64,000 bases of DNA. It comes from Cricetomys ansorgei. Taxonomy: Eukaryota > Chordata > Mammalia > Rodentia > Nesomyidae. The translations under genes were made by a program, and so were the position numbers. This document shows positions 24,090 through 36,300 of the stretch, piece by piece; the stretch's first letter is position 1, and every line of letters begins with the position of its first letter. The stretch lies in assembly GCA_026225945.1 (NCBI GenBank), contig JAMJFZ010001137.1:124001-188000 (forward strand). The letters are read 5' to 3'. The notes under the pieces were generated by a model, which worked only from the letters and a program-made list of their open reading frames with translations, was not told the origin of the DNA and searched no databases.

Positions 24090-24390
24090 TGTGAATGAAA
24101 TTGGCCCCCATAGGTCAATAGGAAGTGGCACTTTTAGGAGGTTTGTCCTTGTTGGAGAAAGTATATCACTGGTGGATGTCTTTGAGGTTACAGAACACAA
24201 TCCAGGCCCAGTGGCACACTGTCTCTTCCCGCTGCCTGCCAGATCTGGATGTAGAACTCTCAGCTATCTCTCCAGTACCAGGTCTACTATCATGCTGCCA
24301 TGCTTCCCATCATGATGCTAATGGACTATCCTCTGAGCATTACTCCCCCATCCTCCTACATACACCACCACACCAGTGTCCCTGAATTTC
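24090..24390 (+). mobile_element. Old rodent L1(Lx)-like 3' segment in D1
   Basis: Reads ggcacttttaggaggtttgt, ccttgttggagaaagtatat, 'tggatgtagaactctcagct' and 'catgatgctaatggact'. This matches a very common rodent interspersed sequence (aggaggtgtggccttgttgg...gatgtagaactctcagctcc...atgataatggactgaac), which I associate with Lx-type L1 3' ends. The exact subfamily is not certain. It is about 96% identical to the D2 copy. Confidence 0.5.
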
Positions 24391-24474
24391 TTAAGATTTA
24401 AAACTTGTGGTTGAGGTAAACAGAGCCACCCACCTTTAGACCCTGCCCACTCTGTCCAAGGTGAAAATATGTGT

Positions 24475-24700
24475 TAGAGGATAAGAGGGTGAGGAAGAAG
24501 AGGACAGAGGGGGGCCGAGGAGGTGAGGAAAGACAAGGAGTAAGATAGAGAAAAATGAGGGGACTGGAGGCAGCTAATGAAGGTGATGGAGAGGAGACAG
24601 GAGGTGAGGATGGAGCCAAGCAAAAGAGAGAGAGGAGAGAAGACCAGAAGGGGAGGAGAAGGATGGAAGGCACAGGTGAGGAAATGGAGCAGCTGAGCCC
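24475..24700. repeat. GA-rich purine tract in D1
   Basis: About 225 bases dominated by G and A (gaggaagaagaggacaga, ggagaggagacaggagg and similar) with no strict period. The antisense Ser/Pro/Leu-rich frame (24398-24817) is its translation. It is shared with D2 at about 52080-52300. Confidence 0.8.
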
Positions 24701-24842
24701 CTGTACCCAGGGCAGTGGCAGGCCTGCAGAGGAGCTCAGGGACCTCAGCATCTTGGCGGCGTCCAATCCCTCTTCATAGTCAGATCGATGCAACCATTCA
24801 TTAAAAGAAGTATTCAACTATAGTTTCCTCCAAATTTAACCA

Positions 24843-24850
24843 TATAAAAG
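24843..24850 (+). promoter_or_regulatory. TATAAAAG box candidate in D1
   Basis: A perfect TATAAAAG followed by a GC-richer 'gggctcctcag' stretch, which is the layout of a TATA promoter with a start about 25-30 bases downstream. An ATG lies at 24876, but the frame behind it is not conserved in D2. The box and its flanks are unchanged in D2 (52446-52453). No upstream factor sites were recognised. It may be chance or the remains of a retroelement or gene promoter. Confidence 0.25.
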
Positions 24851-25965
24851 GGGCTCCTCAGATTGTTCAGCAGAAATGACTCAGGGGAAGAGCTGTCGTC
24901 TTCTTTGCCTTCTAGTTGATGGTGGAGCCTGCTCCTTGGCCATGGGTTGTAGGAGGGAAATGAAGTCCCTGACCCTAAGGCAGCTCTTGTCATCTGTAAA
25001 CATGACAGGGCTGCTGCCTCGCACAGAGGGACTCTGCAACTGTCAGGGCTCCCCCAGCTTAGATAGCAGTTCATGGCCTAGTAAATTCTCAATACTTCCT
25101 CTGTATGGATGGTCAGAAGGTACAGGTTCCATGATTTGGTCCAGAGCATAGCCCATGGCACATGCATATTTCATAAGCAGGGGACAGAGATAGGAGAAAA
25201 GACTATGTGAACCCCCTATATGTCCCTTGATTCCAACCCAGTGATTTCCCCAGGCACAACTCTTGCCACAACTCCTCTCAACAAACCAGGCTACAGTCCA
25301 TAGTCAGTACCACAGAGTCCTGGAAAGTTTTTAAACATCCCCAGAGGTAAGGAAGTCTGGGCATTATCTGCAGAGAAATGCCAACTGCCAGTACCTGTGA
25401 TCGTTGTGTTCTAATTGAGGTTCCTACCTGCCAGAAGCTGTGTTCTCTGCTGTGCACATGATGCCTATTTATCCTCACCAGTGACTCCTCCCTTTTAGGA
25501 AATGCTGCCTGGACAAAGTATGTGCTGTGTATAAACTGGAAATGGATAAAGATGTTGATTACTGGCAATGTGCATTTACGGGATTGATCAGAATCACCTC
25601 CTGACCAGAAAATTGACAAAAGTGTTCTGAACAAGAACCCCACTCGTCTCCTGGGTTGAGCTTCTATTCATCTAATGGTTCAAAGGAGAATGTTGAAGGG
25701 ATAGAAGTCAGGTGCAAATGTCAGGGTCTGAGCTGCTGCAGGTCTTTCATGCTCTGTGCTTCATCATTTTCTTCCTTTTGGTTAGAATATGATTTAAATG
25801 CTGCCCTTGTGAAGATCTGAAGATGGACTTGAGCACACATGAGGAAGGGAATAACTGGATCTCTTCGTGTCTCTTCCCAATGTAGACACATTGGATTAAT
25901 ATCCCTTTCCTGCTCTTTATTATTGTTTGCCAGTATTAATTGGATTATTGGGGTATCCAAGTTTG

Positions 25966-26140
25966 AGTGGCCTTGATCTGGACGAGCATGTCATGTTTCA
26001 GGGTCAGCATCGGGTAGAGATGAACAGGAGGTCAGAAGATAAAGAGTGCAGAAGATAGAGAAGGTGAAATAGAGTGGAGTCAGGAGGTCTGTCACAATCT
26101 GTGTCTTGTACAGACTAAAATAATTGAGAAGCTTATCAAT
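25966..26140 (+). repeat. Stub of a 3.84-kb-family unit after D1
   Basis: From ggccttgatctggac the sequence follows phase about 3083-3290 of U1 (agcatgtcatgtttcagggt..., agaagataaagagtgcagaa..., ggtctgtcacaatctg). It then jumps at about 26140 to phase about 561 (ttcaaattgtttcttgggg). D2 is followed by the same stub, but there it runs to the end of the unit (53573-54348) and into a new one, so about 1.16 kb has been lost here. Confidence 0.8.
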
Positions 26141-26505
26141 TTCAAATTGTTTCTTGGGGTTTTGCCACCCCAACTAATAATTACAGGCTCCCTCATCCTC
26201 AGGGTCTGCCTGTCCTCAACCTGTCCACGCTGGGATTTCTTGTGTGCATAGCCTCAGCTGCTAGAGTTCTGTCACAGGGCTCTCTTAAATGCACCAGTTT
26301 CCCTCTCCTCTTCTTTGCCTTCACCTCGCTCAACCTCAGTTCTGCTCTCCTCCATCATCTAATCTCCTCCTTTGCCTGCTCTGTCTTCTTTCTCTTCCTA
26401 TCTTTTCTCCCCTTTCGCTCCCTTTCTACCTCTTCCTCTGACAAGTTACATCTGAGCATATCCACGAGTACGCCCAGAGACACTTCCCATCAAAAGCTAT
26501 GAGAG

Positions 26506-26590
26506 TGCTGGGAGTTTGGCTTACTGGTAGGGTGCTTGTCCATCAAGAACAAGATCATATGTCCAGTTTCCACCCCCACCCAGTGAAGAG
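26506..26590 (+). mobile_element. ID-like SINE in U6
   Basis: Reads gtgctgggagtttggcttac, tggtagggtgcttgtccatc, 'aagaacaagatcatatgtcc', then 'agtttccacccc'. It is closer to the ID body than the U1 copy and is followed by a short purine tail. It occupies the same unit phase as 904-996. Confidence 0.65.
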
Positions 26591-27084
26591 GAAAAGGTCA
26601 CAAAAAGGACTTAGGACATGGAACAACAGAGGTTTTGTCAAGTCTGTGGTCAACAGTGTGACTTGTGAAAGGCCCTGAGCCAGAACCACCAGCCTGGCTC
26701 CTCATGTGTGCCTTAAACATGTAGGTAGGTAATCCATGCTTATTTTTCCAAGCTACATTCTAAGGGAAATTATTCTGCTTCAGCCAATGAGTAAAAAGAC
26801 TAATCTCCCTTGGGGCTCACAGGACATAAGGAGGAAGTACCTACAGAGTCATCAGAAGACCACATGCACTCTCACACTGAAATGCCTAAGGGAAGGCAAT
26901 CTTGTTCTGACTCCATTTTGTTTTCACTTAGATGTTCTCAACCCTTTACAGCCCTCACTCAAGTGGTCCTGACTGGCTTGGCAACACATTTGAGATTTTC
27001 ATGGTTTTGATGATGGTCCAGATGTATTCTGATAAGAAATAGTTAAAGTAAACTAAAATAACAAAGGAAGTTATAATTCATAAT

Positions 27085-27470
27085 GTCATATTTTGAAAGA
27101 ATGACCGCTCTGTGCCAGAAAAAAATGTTGCAAGGTTAATCTGACCATCATTCCTCTGCATGCAAATAACAATATTTGTGATTTTCACCTTCAAAAATGC
27201 AGTGCACCTGTGCTCAGGCAACAAGAGCCTGTTCAGAGGCAGAAGGATGTTCTTGATCTGGCCATTAGACAAAATCCTTATAATCATCAAATGTTTGAAT
27301 ATTTTGATCGCCAATGACTCTCACTCGGATCATTTCAAACCACAGCATTGCATCAGAGGGGATTCCTCCCTAGGTAGAACCCCCATTATCTGCCCTTCTA
27401 TCTTTTACTCCAAAGACTCCATGATGGCCACCCCAGTCTATCTTAATGCTTTAGACCTTCTTTCATCCTC
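27085..27470 (+). repeat. Long-form-specific segment of the unit (U6)
   Basis: About 380 bases between 'aatgtcatatt' and 'tcatcctcac' that short-form units replace with the simple 'gcaggaatttctgtactttc' join. It contains 'atgttgcaaggttaatctga', 'tgttcttgatctggccatta', 'atcatttcaaaccacag' and 'actccatgatggccacc'. Counterparts lie in U10 (about 41085-41470), U12 (about 47155-47525) and U14 (about 55855-56225). It has no recognised element or coding signal. Confidence 0.75.
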
Positions 27471-27790
27471 ACCATTATCTGCTGGGTTGGGTCCCATAGA
27501 TAACTGTCTACTGTGCAAGCACCAAGGTCACATGGCAGTTACTGTGGCGACAAACCAAATTCTGAATCACACCAGGTTGGATGGTGACGTCTTTGCCATC
27601 AACACAGCTGTGGGCCAGATGATCTATAGTTAGCCTGGCTGTGAGGAGACATTAAACCTATCCGTTGAAGAAAGATACAACCTTCCTGTTGGTGTATTTA
27701 TTATCCAAATGTTAGATTTCCTCAAAAATCTAGATAGAGATGCCTGAGCTTCAGACATTTCCACTATCCTGGGGGTGTCTCCTCTGTCTC

Positions 27791-27882
27791 CCAGAACCAG
27801 AAACCCTAAACGTTGCATGTACAAAGCAAACCAAACTTCTACCACTAAGCTCCATCCTCTGCCCTCTTTGCTTTCTCCTTGA
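27791..27882 (-). mobile_element. Antisense ID-like SINE in U6
   Basis: The text ccagaaccagaaaccctaaa, 'cgttgcatgtacaaagc', then accactaagctccatcctct and a pyrimidine tail is a good antisense ID match. It has the same phase as 1843-1935. Confidence 0.65.
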
Positions 27883-27914
27883 ACACTGCATTGATGTGTG
27901 TCAGTGGGTTTCTG

Positions 27915-28200
27915 ACTGTGTATGTGTGCATCAATTTGCCCATCCCACTGGAGGACAAAGATCAAGCTCAGCTGTCCATCATTCCCAGGAGCCATCCATC
28001 TGCGTTTGTGTACAGGGTCTCTTGCCTGGCCTGTATCTCACTGTATGATCTAGGCTGTCTGACTTAGGTTTCCCAGGGATTGACCTGTCTTCGCCTCCCC
28101 AGAGGACAGGTCCATGGAACCACATTTGGATTTTTCTTCATCAAGGTTTATATCTTGTGTTCGGGCGGTTTATGTGTTAAGGGCTTCGTACAGAGTCGAT
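27915..28200 (-). mobile_element. Antisense B4-like SINE in U6
   Basis: Follows antisense B4: 'gtgtatgtgtgcatcaattt', 'ggaggacaaagatcaagctc', 'cagggtctcttgcctggcct', 'gtatctcactgtatgatcta', then 'ggaaccacatttggattttt'. This is one of the best-preserved copies in the window. Confidence 0.65.
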
Positions 28201-29473
28201 GTGGCCATTCCCCTGTCATTTCAAATGCTCACGAATATTTAGTTTTCTCATTTATCTTTTGTTCGCTGTCTGTTTGGAAGATGACTATCCAGTTATATAA
28301 ACTTGTTGAGTTACAATTTAGTCAACTTTATGCCTCAGATCTGAACAAAGTCACAAAAAATTAAACAGTGAAAACTCATCATTATGAAACTGACAAGGTA
28401 CACTTGGTGATAAAGTGCCTTTAAACATTTACCTAGACATTCCCAGGTTTTCAATTTACTGAACCATCTATTAGGATACATGGACAGAATTTTAGAAAGA
28501 AGGTAAAGAACTTCTCTTTGGTTTTCATCAATAGATTACAAGACACAGAATGCAGAAGCAAATGAAGTATTTAAGGAAATATTGCTCTTAAGAAGAGTGT
28601 ATTCAATGTTTTACACTCAGTGCTGCTCACTCATCCTTAAGTTGCTCTCAGTGACCTGATAGTTTTTTAAAGTTGTCTATATACTTTGTTTGCACATGCT
28701 CAGCTGACCTTGATTGGGTTACCATTGATCTGGACCCCCATGACATTCTTCAGTGAAAGTGACTTTGGAGAACTGAGCTGCAGAAGAGAAAGTGCATAGA
28801 ACACAGAGAGGATGAAAGAGCATGGAACCTGAGGTCTTTCACAAGCTGAGTTTGTATGGGATAAACATAATCAGAAGCTCAGCGTATACACAAATTTTCA
28901 GGGAGACACAGGACAGAGATAGCACCAACCATCTTGCATTGAGAGGAAGAAAGCACGATAGAATATCAAACAAGGGAATCATAAGGTTGGTATCTCAAGA
29001 GCTTCGTAGAAAAAGCAAACAGCATCAAGGGACTGATAGGATATTCCCTCACGGAGAGAGATGGGTTATGAGGATATGAAACTGCAGATTCCCCAAGGCC
29101 GTATCCCCTTAGAGCACTGCCAGCTCGTCAAGGAAAATTTCTAGTTTTGAGAAGGAGCTGTGTTCGTTCTCCATACATCATAAGATCGAGAAAATCTTCA
29201 GTTGATCATTCGAGACATTGCCAGATTTGCGCTAATGACTTTGATGTGGTCACAGACAAAGGACAATCACATATCTAGAGTTATTTGCAGGCAGTTGTGG
29301 ATATTAAGTTCACAGCAAAGCTGGGAGATCTCTGATGTCCATTTCATATGATATCTGATGACATACATACCCTCTGAGTAGGTGACCTATATTGATCTAC
29401 CTTGTTAATGAGTCTAAATAGTTTTACTTGAAAGTCAATGGCTATTATGTTATGTTCATCTCAGGTGTGTGAT

Positions 29474-32400
29474 GAAACATTATCTGTGGAACTCAGAAAA
29501 GATCAGATAATTTGCCTGTGGAAGGGAATATCCCACCTCTGCCCAATAATGAAGATTTCTTTCAATGAGTTAAATCGAATCTTCAACATAATGGTGTGTT
29601 TTCTATGAGAGCTTCAGTTATCACTTGCATTTCATGGATGAAATGTGGGCAGCAAGATTCGGAGGGTAAGAGAAGCTTCAATTATATAAAGATTCATGCT
29701 GTTTTTCCTTTTTCCTTTTGGTTTTTGATTACTTTTGTTTTAGGAAATAGAATATTGCTACATATTTCAGTGTATGGTTTGAATGAAAAGTTATTCAGAG
29801 AATCAGGGTTTTGAACTCTTGTCCTCCAGCTGGTGACTTTGCTTTTACAGGACAGAGTTTATCTTTGTAGAAACTCTGAGAGGCAGAGGGTGATAGCCCT
29901 TTGGTGTTCTTCCCAAGATTTCTGTCTCCTGATCATTCAGGTGGAACATGCTGATCCCCTTCTGGAACCACAGAATGAAAATTGGCCTGCCATGTTTTCT
30001 AGAAACTAAAAGCCATAAAAATCTATCATCTTCAAGTTGCAATTGTGGGATATTGTGTTCCATCAACAAGGAAACAACTAACATTCCCAGCATGCCTCAT
30101 CCTCATGATCTGCATGTCTCAGCTTCTTTTTGCTGGGATTACATGTTTTTACAGAATCAGTTTCTGCAACTCTGCCACAAGCCTCTTCTAATCCCTCTCA
30201 CATCCCCTGTTCCTTCTCTTGCCAATCCTCTCTCTTTCCCAGCCTAAGCTCTGCTGAACATCCTCTACTCCTCTTTCCCACCTTATTATTCCTCTTCCTT
30301 TCCCTCTGATAAGTTAAATCTGTTCATCTCTTTGAAGTAGGCTCAGAGAGATTTTCCATCAAATCCATGAGAGGGCTCGGAGTTTTGGTTAAAAGGTAGG
30401 GTGCTTGTCCGTCAAGTACAGGATTGTGTGATCAGTCCCCACTACTAGGGTGAAAAGGAAAAGGTGACAAGAAAAATTTTGGACGTGGAACAACAGACCT
30501 CTTGTCTGGTCTGCAGTCAACAGTTAGCTTTGTGAAAGGCCCTTAGCCAGAATCACCAGCCTGGGGCCTCATGTGTGCCTAAAACACCGATAAATAATCC
30601 ATGTTTGTTGTTCCAAGCTGACCTTATCGGGATATTATTAGTCTTCAGCAGATGAGTGAGAAGACTAATCTACTTCTGGGAGGACAGGTCAGAAGGAGAA
30701 AGTAGATAGAGACTCATCAGAAGACTTCATGCAGTCTCACACTGAAATGTCTAAGGCAAAGCCATATTGTTCTTTCTCCATTTCATTTTTACGTACATGT
30801 TCTGAGATCTCTATGCCCCTCACACAAGTGGTCTTGTCTTCCTTGGCATCATGTTTGAGATTTTCATGGGTTTTTACCATGAAAACGAATTAATTAAGTA
30901 AGTAAACTAGTAAAGGAAACTTAAAAGCAGAGCAAGCTAGGAGTCATATTTATAGTCATATTGTGCAGGAATTTCTGTACTTTCATCGTCACCTGCATTC
31001 TAAGTTTGTTTCCATAGGTAACTGTCTATTATGCATGCAAGCAAGGCCACATGGTAGTTTCTGCTGAGAAAAGACAAAGCCTGAAGCAGACGAACAGGGT
31101 ATCCACTAACATAGCTCTGGGCTCTGAAAATCCAGTCAGAGCTTTACTCTGGGAAGGCATTAAACGCCACAGCTGTAGAAAGTTACAACTTTCATATTAG
31201 GGTACTGGAGTATTTATTATCCAAATGTTAGATTTCTTCAGAAATCGAGGTAGAGATTCATTAGCTTTAGACATTCATTATTCTCCTTGGGGCATCACCT
31301 CTGTCTCACAGAACTGGAAACCCAAAACTTTGCACATACCAGGCAAGCCAGAGTTCCACCACTATGCTCCATGCTCATTCCTCTTTCTCTTCCTCTTTGA
31401 AAATTCTTTGATATGTGTCGTCACACATCCTGAATGTGTCTGTGTGTATCAGTGTAGTGATCCTTCAGGAGGTCAGGGGTCAAACTCAGCTGTCAATCAT
31501 TTGGAGGTGCCATCGATCTTGGTTTTCATATAGGGTCTCTTCTTCGCCCTGGAACTCACTGCGTGTTCTAGGGTGGCTGACCTCAGAGTCCCAGGAATCA
31601 CCCTGTCTCCACTCCTGCAAAGCACAGGTTCATTCTACCACATTTGGGTTTTCACTTCGGCATGGGTGTGACTTGGCTTAAACTGCTGTGTGGGAAGGAC
31701 TTGCTACAGAGCCTATGTAGACATTGGAACTAGGTTTCAAATATTCTTCTCTTTTTCCCCATTTTCTGTCGTGGCACACATACAGATAAACATCAGGTAT
31801 TTCTTTGAAAATGTTGTATTTGAGGCTCAGGTCCTGTAGACTTCACAAATGAAGGGCAGAAGGCTCTGAAGGCTAATCTAAAACCATGTGTGCAGTAACA
31901 GAAAGGGGTCCATGGCTCTGCTGCAGGAGTGAAAGCCATTTCATGTGATTTTATCATTGTGTCATCCAAGGTGGAAACTTTCCCTAGACCCTCTGAGGCA
32001 CCATTGGGCAAAAGAAATTCAACAATGAACATTTCGTTCACATCCTTAGGGACTTCTGTCTCTATTTCTTGACTTTCTCTTTTTTTCCTGTCTGTTTGAA
32101 AGTAGACTGTCCCGATTTTCCATGGGGTTGAGCTACAATTTAGTTAAATTTGTGACTCAGATCTGAACAAAGCCACAGAAAATCACACAGTTAAAACCCA
32201 TCAATATGAAACTTACATGGTATACTTGGTGATAACCTGCCTTTAAACATTAACCTAGAGAGTAATATGTTTTTAATTTACTGAATCTTCTAGTGGGATC
32301 CATGGACAGAATTTTAGAATGAAGGTAAAGAACTTTTCTTTGCCCTTCATCATTAGATTAAAAGACTCAGAATGCAGAAGCAAATGAAGCCTTAATGGAA

Positions 32401-33301
32401 GCAGTGCTCTTAAGAATTGTGCATTCAGTGTTTTACACTCAGTGCTTCACACTCATCCTTCAGTGGTCTAATTGACCTGAGAGTTTTTATGTTGTCTGTA
32501 CACTGTGTTTGCACACCCTCAGATGACCATGAATGGGTGGCCTTTGGATTGGATCCCATGACATTGTTTAGTGACAGTATCTTTGGAGAAATGAGCTTCA
32601 GAAGAGAAAGTGCATAGAATACAGAGAAGATAAAAGAGTGTGGAATGTGCGGTTCATTCAGAATTTGAATTTGTATGGGATAAGTTTAACAAGAGGCTCA
32701 TCGGATACACAGTTCTTCCGGGAACACAGGAAAGAGTCATCACAAACCATCTTGCATTGAGACGAAGACAGCATGAATGGCATGATAGAATATCAAACAA
32801 GGAGAACACATGGCATCTGAAGAGCATGAAAGAGAGAGCACACAGCAGTTTTGGGACTGATAGCCATATACCCTCACAGTGAGTGAGGTGGGATATGAGG
32901 ATATGAAACTACAGATTCCCCAAGTCTGTGTCCCCCTTAGAGCACTGCCAGCTCTTCAAAGCACATTCCAGGTTTTGAGAAGCAGTTGTGTCCATACTCC
33001 ATACATCACACCATGGAGAAAAGCTTCAGTTTATCATTCCAGCCATTGCCAGTATTGGGCTATTGATTTGATGTAAGCACAGACACAGGACAATCACATA
33101 TCCTGAATGATTTCCATGCAGTTGTATATATTTACATTAACAGTAAAGCTGGGAGGTCTCTGATGTCCATTTCATATGATATCTGATATCATACATAGCC
33201 TTTGTGTAGGTGACCTATAATGTTGTACCCTGTTTATTAGTCTAAATATTTTTACTTGAGAGTCAATGGCTATTACGTTAGGTTCATCTCAGGTGTGTGA
33301 T
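29474..33301 (+). repeat. Macrosatellite unit U7 (short form)
   Basis: A complete 3828-base unit, diverged from U1-U3 but about 97% identical by eye to U15 (58232-62053). SINE positions follow U1's phase: sense ID-like about 30370-30460, (AATT)n-derived stretch about 30888-30905, antisense ID-like about 31313-31405, antisense B4-like about 31435-31720. There is no gene. Confidence 0.93.
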
Positions 33302-36300
33302 GAAACATTATCTGTGGAACTCAGAAAAGCTCACATAATTTACCTCTGAAGGGGACTTTCCACCTCCGCACAATCATGAAGATTTATTCAATGATCAGAA
33401 TTGAATTTTGAGTACAATTGTGTCTTTTCTATGAGAGCTTCAGTTATCCCTTGCATTTCATGGATTAAATGTGGGCAGCAAGATTGGGAGGGCTTGAGAA
33501 GCCATTAAAGATGTATGCTGTTTTTCCTCTTTCCTTCTTGATTTTGATTACTTTTGTTTCAGAAAATAGAATCTTGCTTCATATTTCAGTATATGGATTG
33601 AATGAAAAGTTCTTTAGAGACTCAAGCATTTGAACTCTTGTACTCTAGATGGAGACATTGGTTTTACAGCACAGAATCAGTCTTTGTAGAAATACTTAGA
33701 GGCAGAGGGTGATATCTCAATGGAGTTCTCCCCAAGATATCTGTCTCCTGATCCTTCAGGTGGAACATGCTGGTCCTAATCTGGAACGGCAGAATGAAAA
33801 TTGGTCTGCGATGTTTCCTAGAAACCAAGAGCTATAATGAATCTATCATCTTCCAGTTGCAATTGTGGGATCTTGTGATCCATCAAAAAGGAAACAATTA
33901 ACATTCCCAGGCTGTCTCATTCTCATGATCTGCCTGTCTCAGTGTCTTCTTACTGGGATTACATGTGTTTACAGCCTCAGGTCCTGCAGATATGCCACAA
34001 GCCTCTTCTAACCCCTCTCACCAGCCCTGTTCCCTCTCTTGCCTATCCTCGCTCCTCGTCCAGCTTCAGCTCTGCTGATCCATCCTCTACTCCTCCTTTC
34101 CCTCCTTCCTCTTCCTCTTCCTTACCTTCAGATAAGTTATATTTTTTCATCTGTTTGAAGTAGGATCTGAGAGATTCTCCATCAAAAGCCATGAAAGGGC
34201 TGGGAGTTTGGCTTACAGGTAGGGTGCTTGTCCAACACGTACAGGATCTGGGGTTCAGTCCTCACTACTCGGGTGAAAAGGAAAAGTTCAAAAGAATGAC
34301 TTTGGACATGGAACAACAGATCTCTTGTCAAGTCTGCAGTCAACAGTTAGTTAGCTTTGTGAAAGGCCCTGAGCCAGAATCACCAGCATGGGGCCTCATG
34401 TGTGCCCAACACACAGATAAATAATCCATGTTTGTTGTTCCAAGCTTCCCTTTTAGGGACATTATTAGTCTTCAGCAGAGAAGTGAGAAGACTAATCTCC
34501 TTCTTGGAGGACAGGACAGAAGAAGAAAGTGGCTACAGACAAATCAGAAGACATCATGCAGTCTCATACTGAAATGTCTAAGGCAAAGCCATCTCGTTCT
34601 TTCTCATTTCACTTTTAGGAACATGTTCTGAGATCTCTATGCCCCAACACAAGTGTTCTTCTCTTCCTTTGCGTCATATATGAGATTTTCATGGTTTCGA
34701 CCTAGAAAACGAATTAATTAATTAATTAATCTAGTAAAGGAAACTTCAAAGCAGAGCAAGCTAGGAGTCATATATAATGTGATATTGGGCAGGAATTTCT
34801 GTACTTTCATTCTCACCTGCATTCTGAGTTTGTGTTCATAGGTGACTGTCTACTATGCATGCATCAAAGGCCACATGGTAGTTTCTGGTGAGACAAGACA
34901 AACCCTGAAGCAGACCAGCAAGTTTCTCTAAAACACAGCTGTGGGCTCTGATGACCCATTCAGAGCCTGATTTTGAGGAGACATTAAACCCCACAGCTGA
35001 AGATAGATACAACTTTCATATTAGGGTACTGGAGGATTTATTATCCAAATGTTAGATTTCTTCAGAAATCTAGGTAGAGAAGCATGTGTTTCAGACATTC
35101 CTTACTCTCCTTGTGGAGTCTTCTCTGTCTCTCAGACCTGGGAACCCAAAACTTTGCACATACCAGGCAAGACAGAGTCATACCACTAAGCTCCATCCTC
35201 ATCCCCCTTTCTCTTCCTCTTTGAAGATTCCTTGATGTTTGTCATCACACATTCTGAATGTGTGTGTGTGTATCAATGTATTCATCCATCAGGAGGTCAG
35301 AGGTCAACCTCAGCTGTCAACCATTTGGAGGTGCCATTGATCTTGGTTTTCATACAGGGTCTCTTCTAAGAACTGGAACTCAGTGTATGTTCTAGGTTTG
35401 ATGGACTCAGAGTCCCAGGAATCCTCCTGTATCCACTGCTGCAGAGCACAGGTTCATTGTACCACATTTGGGTTTTCACTTCAGCATGGGTTTGAATTGG
35501 CATGAGCTGGTGTATGCAAAAGATGTGCCCCAGAACCTATGTGGTCATTGGAACCAGAATTCAAATGTTCTCCTCTGTTTCTTCATTTTATGTAGTGGCC
35601 CAGATACAGATAAACATGCAGGCATTTTGTCCAAAATGTTGTATCTGAGGCTCAGCTCCTCTAGTCTTCACGAATAAAGAGCAGAAGGCTCTAAAGGCTG
35701 ATCTAACACCCTGTGTGCAATGAAATAACAGGATCCACGGTTCAGCTCCATGAGTGGAAGCCATTTCAGGAGATTTTATCATTGTGTCATCCAAGATGGA
35801 AACATTCCCCTGAGCCTGTGAGGCATGATGGGACAATAGAAATTCATATTGATCCCTGCATTCACACCCTTAAGACCCTCTGTCTCCTGTTTTTGACTTT
35901 CTCATTTCTCTTTTGTTCCCTGTCTGTTTGAAAGTTGAGTGTCGAGATTTTCTAGGGTGTAGAGGTATTTATTCAAATTTGTGACTCAGATCTGAGCAAA
36001 GTCACATAAAATTACACAGTGAAAACTCATCCATATGAAAGTAAAGTGGTCTACTTGATGATATCCTGCCTTTAATCGTTATGTTAGAGCATCCCATGTC
36101 TTTCATGTACTTAACCTTCAACTTGGATCCATGGGCAGAATTTTAGAATGAAGGTAAAGAACTTTTCTTTGCCTTTCATCATTAGATTAAAAGACACAGA
36201 ATGCAAAAGCAAATGAAGCCTTTACAGAAGTAGTATTTTTAAGTAGTGTGCATTCAGTGTATTACACTCAGTGCTGCTCATTCATCCTGCAGCTGGTTTT

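Larger units (their letters stand above)
18228..25965 (+). repeat. Segmental duplicon D1
   Basis: Matches D2 (about 47965-53572) in the same orientation. It is collinear at an offset of about 29.73 kb up to 19747 and about 27.60 kb from 21872 on. Similarity by eye ranges from roughly 88-90% near the left end to about 95% around 24.1-24.4 kb. The right boundary is where the text ggccttgatctggac enters the 3.84-kb family. The stretches from 21872 to 22370 and from 24851 to 25965 hold no element I recognise. Confidence 0.9.
26141..29473 (+). repeat. Macrosatellite unit U6 (long form, 5' truncated)
   Basis: Covers phase about 561 to the unit end, followed by the anchor at 29474. It contains the sense ID-like SINE (about 26506-26590), the extra 'long-form' segment (about 27085-27470), the antisense ID-like SINE (27791-27882) and the antisense B4-like SINE (about 27915-28200). 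It pairs with U14 (offset 28.77 kb): about 90% near the left end, rising to roughly 96-97% from about 26.8 kb. The 157-codon frame at 27160-27633 covers the extra segment but shows no domain and is broken in U14. Confidence 0.88.

Noticed and set aside
27160..27633. 157-codon frame in U6
   Set aside because: The paired unit U14 breaks it into shorter frames (110 codons and less), there is no recognised motif, and start and stop are not conserved in U10 or U12.
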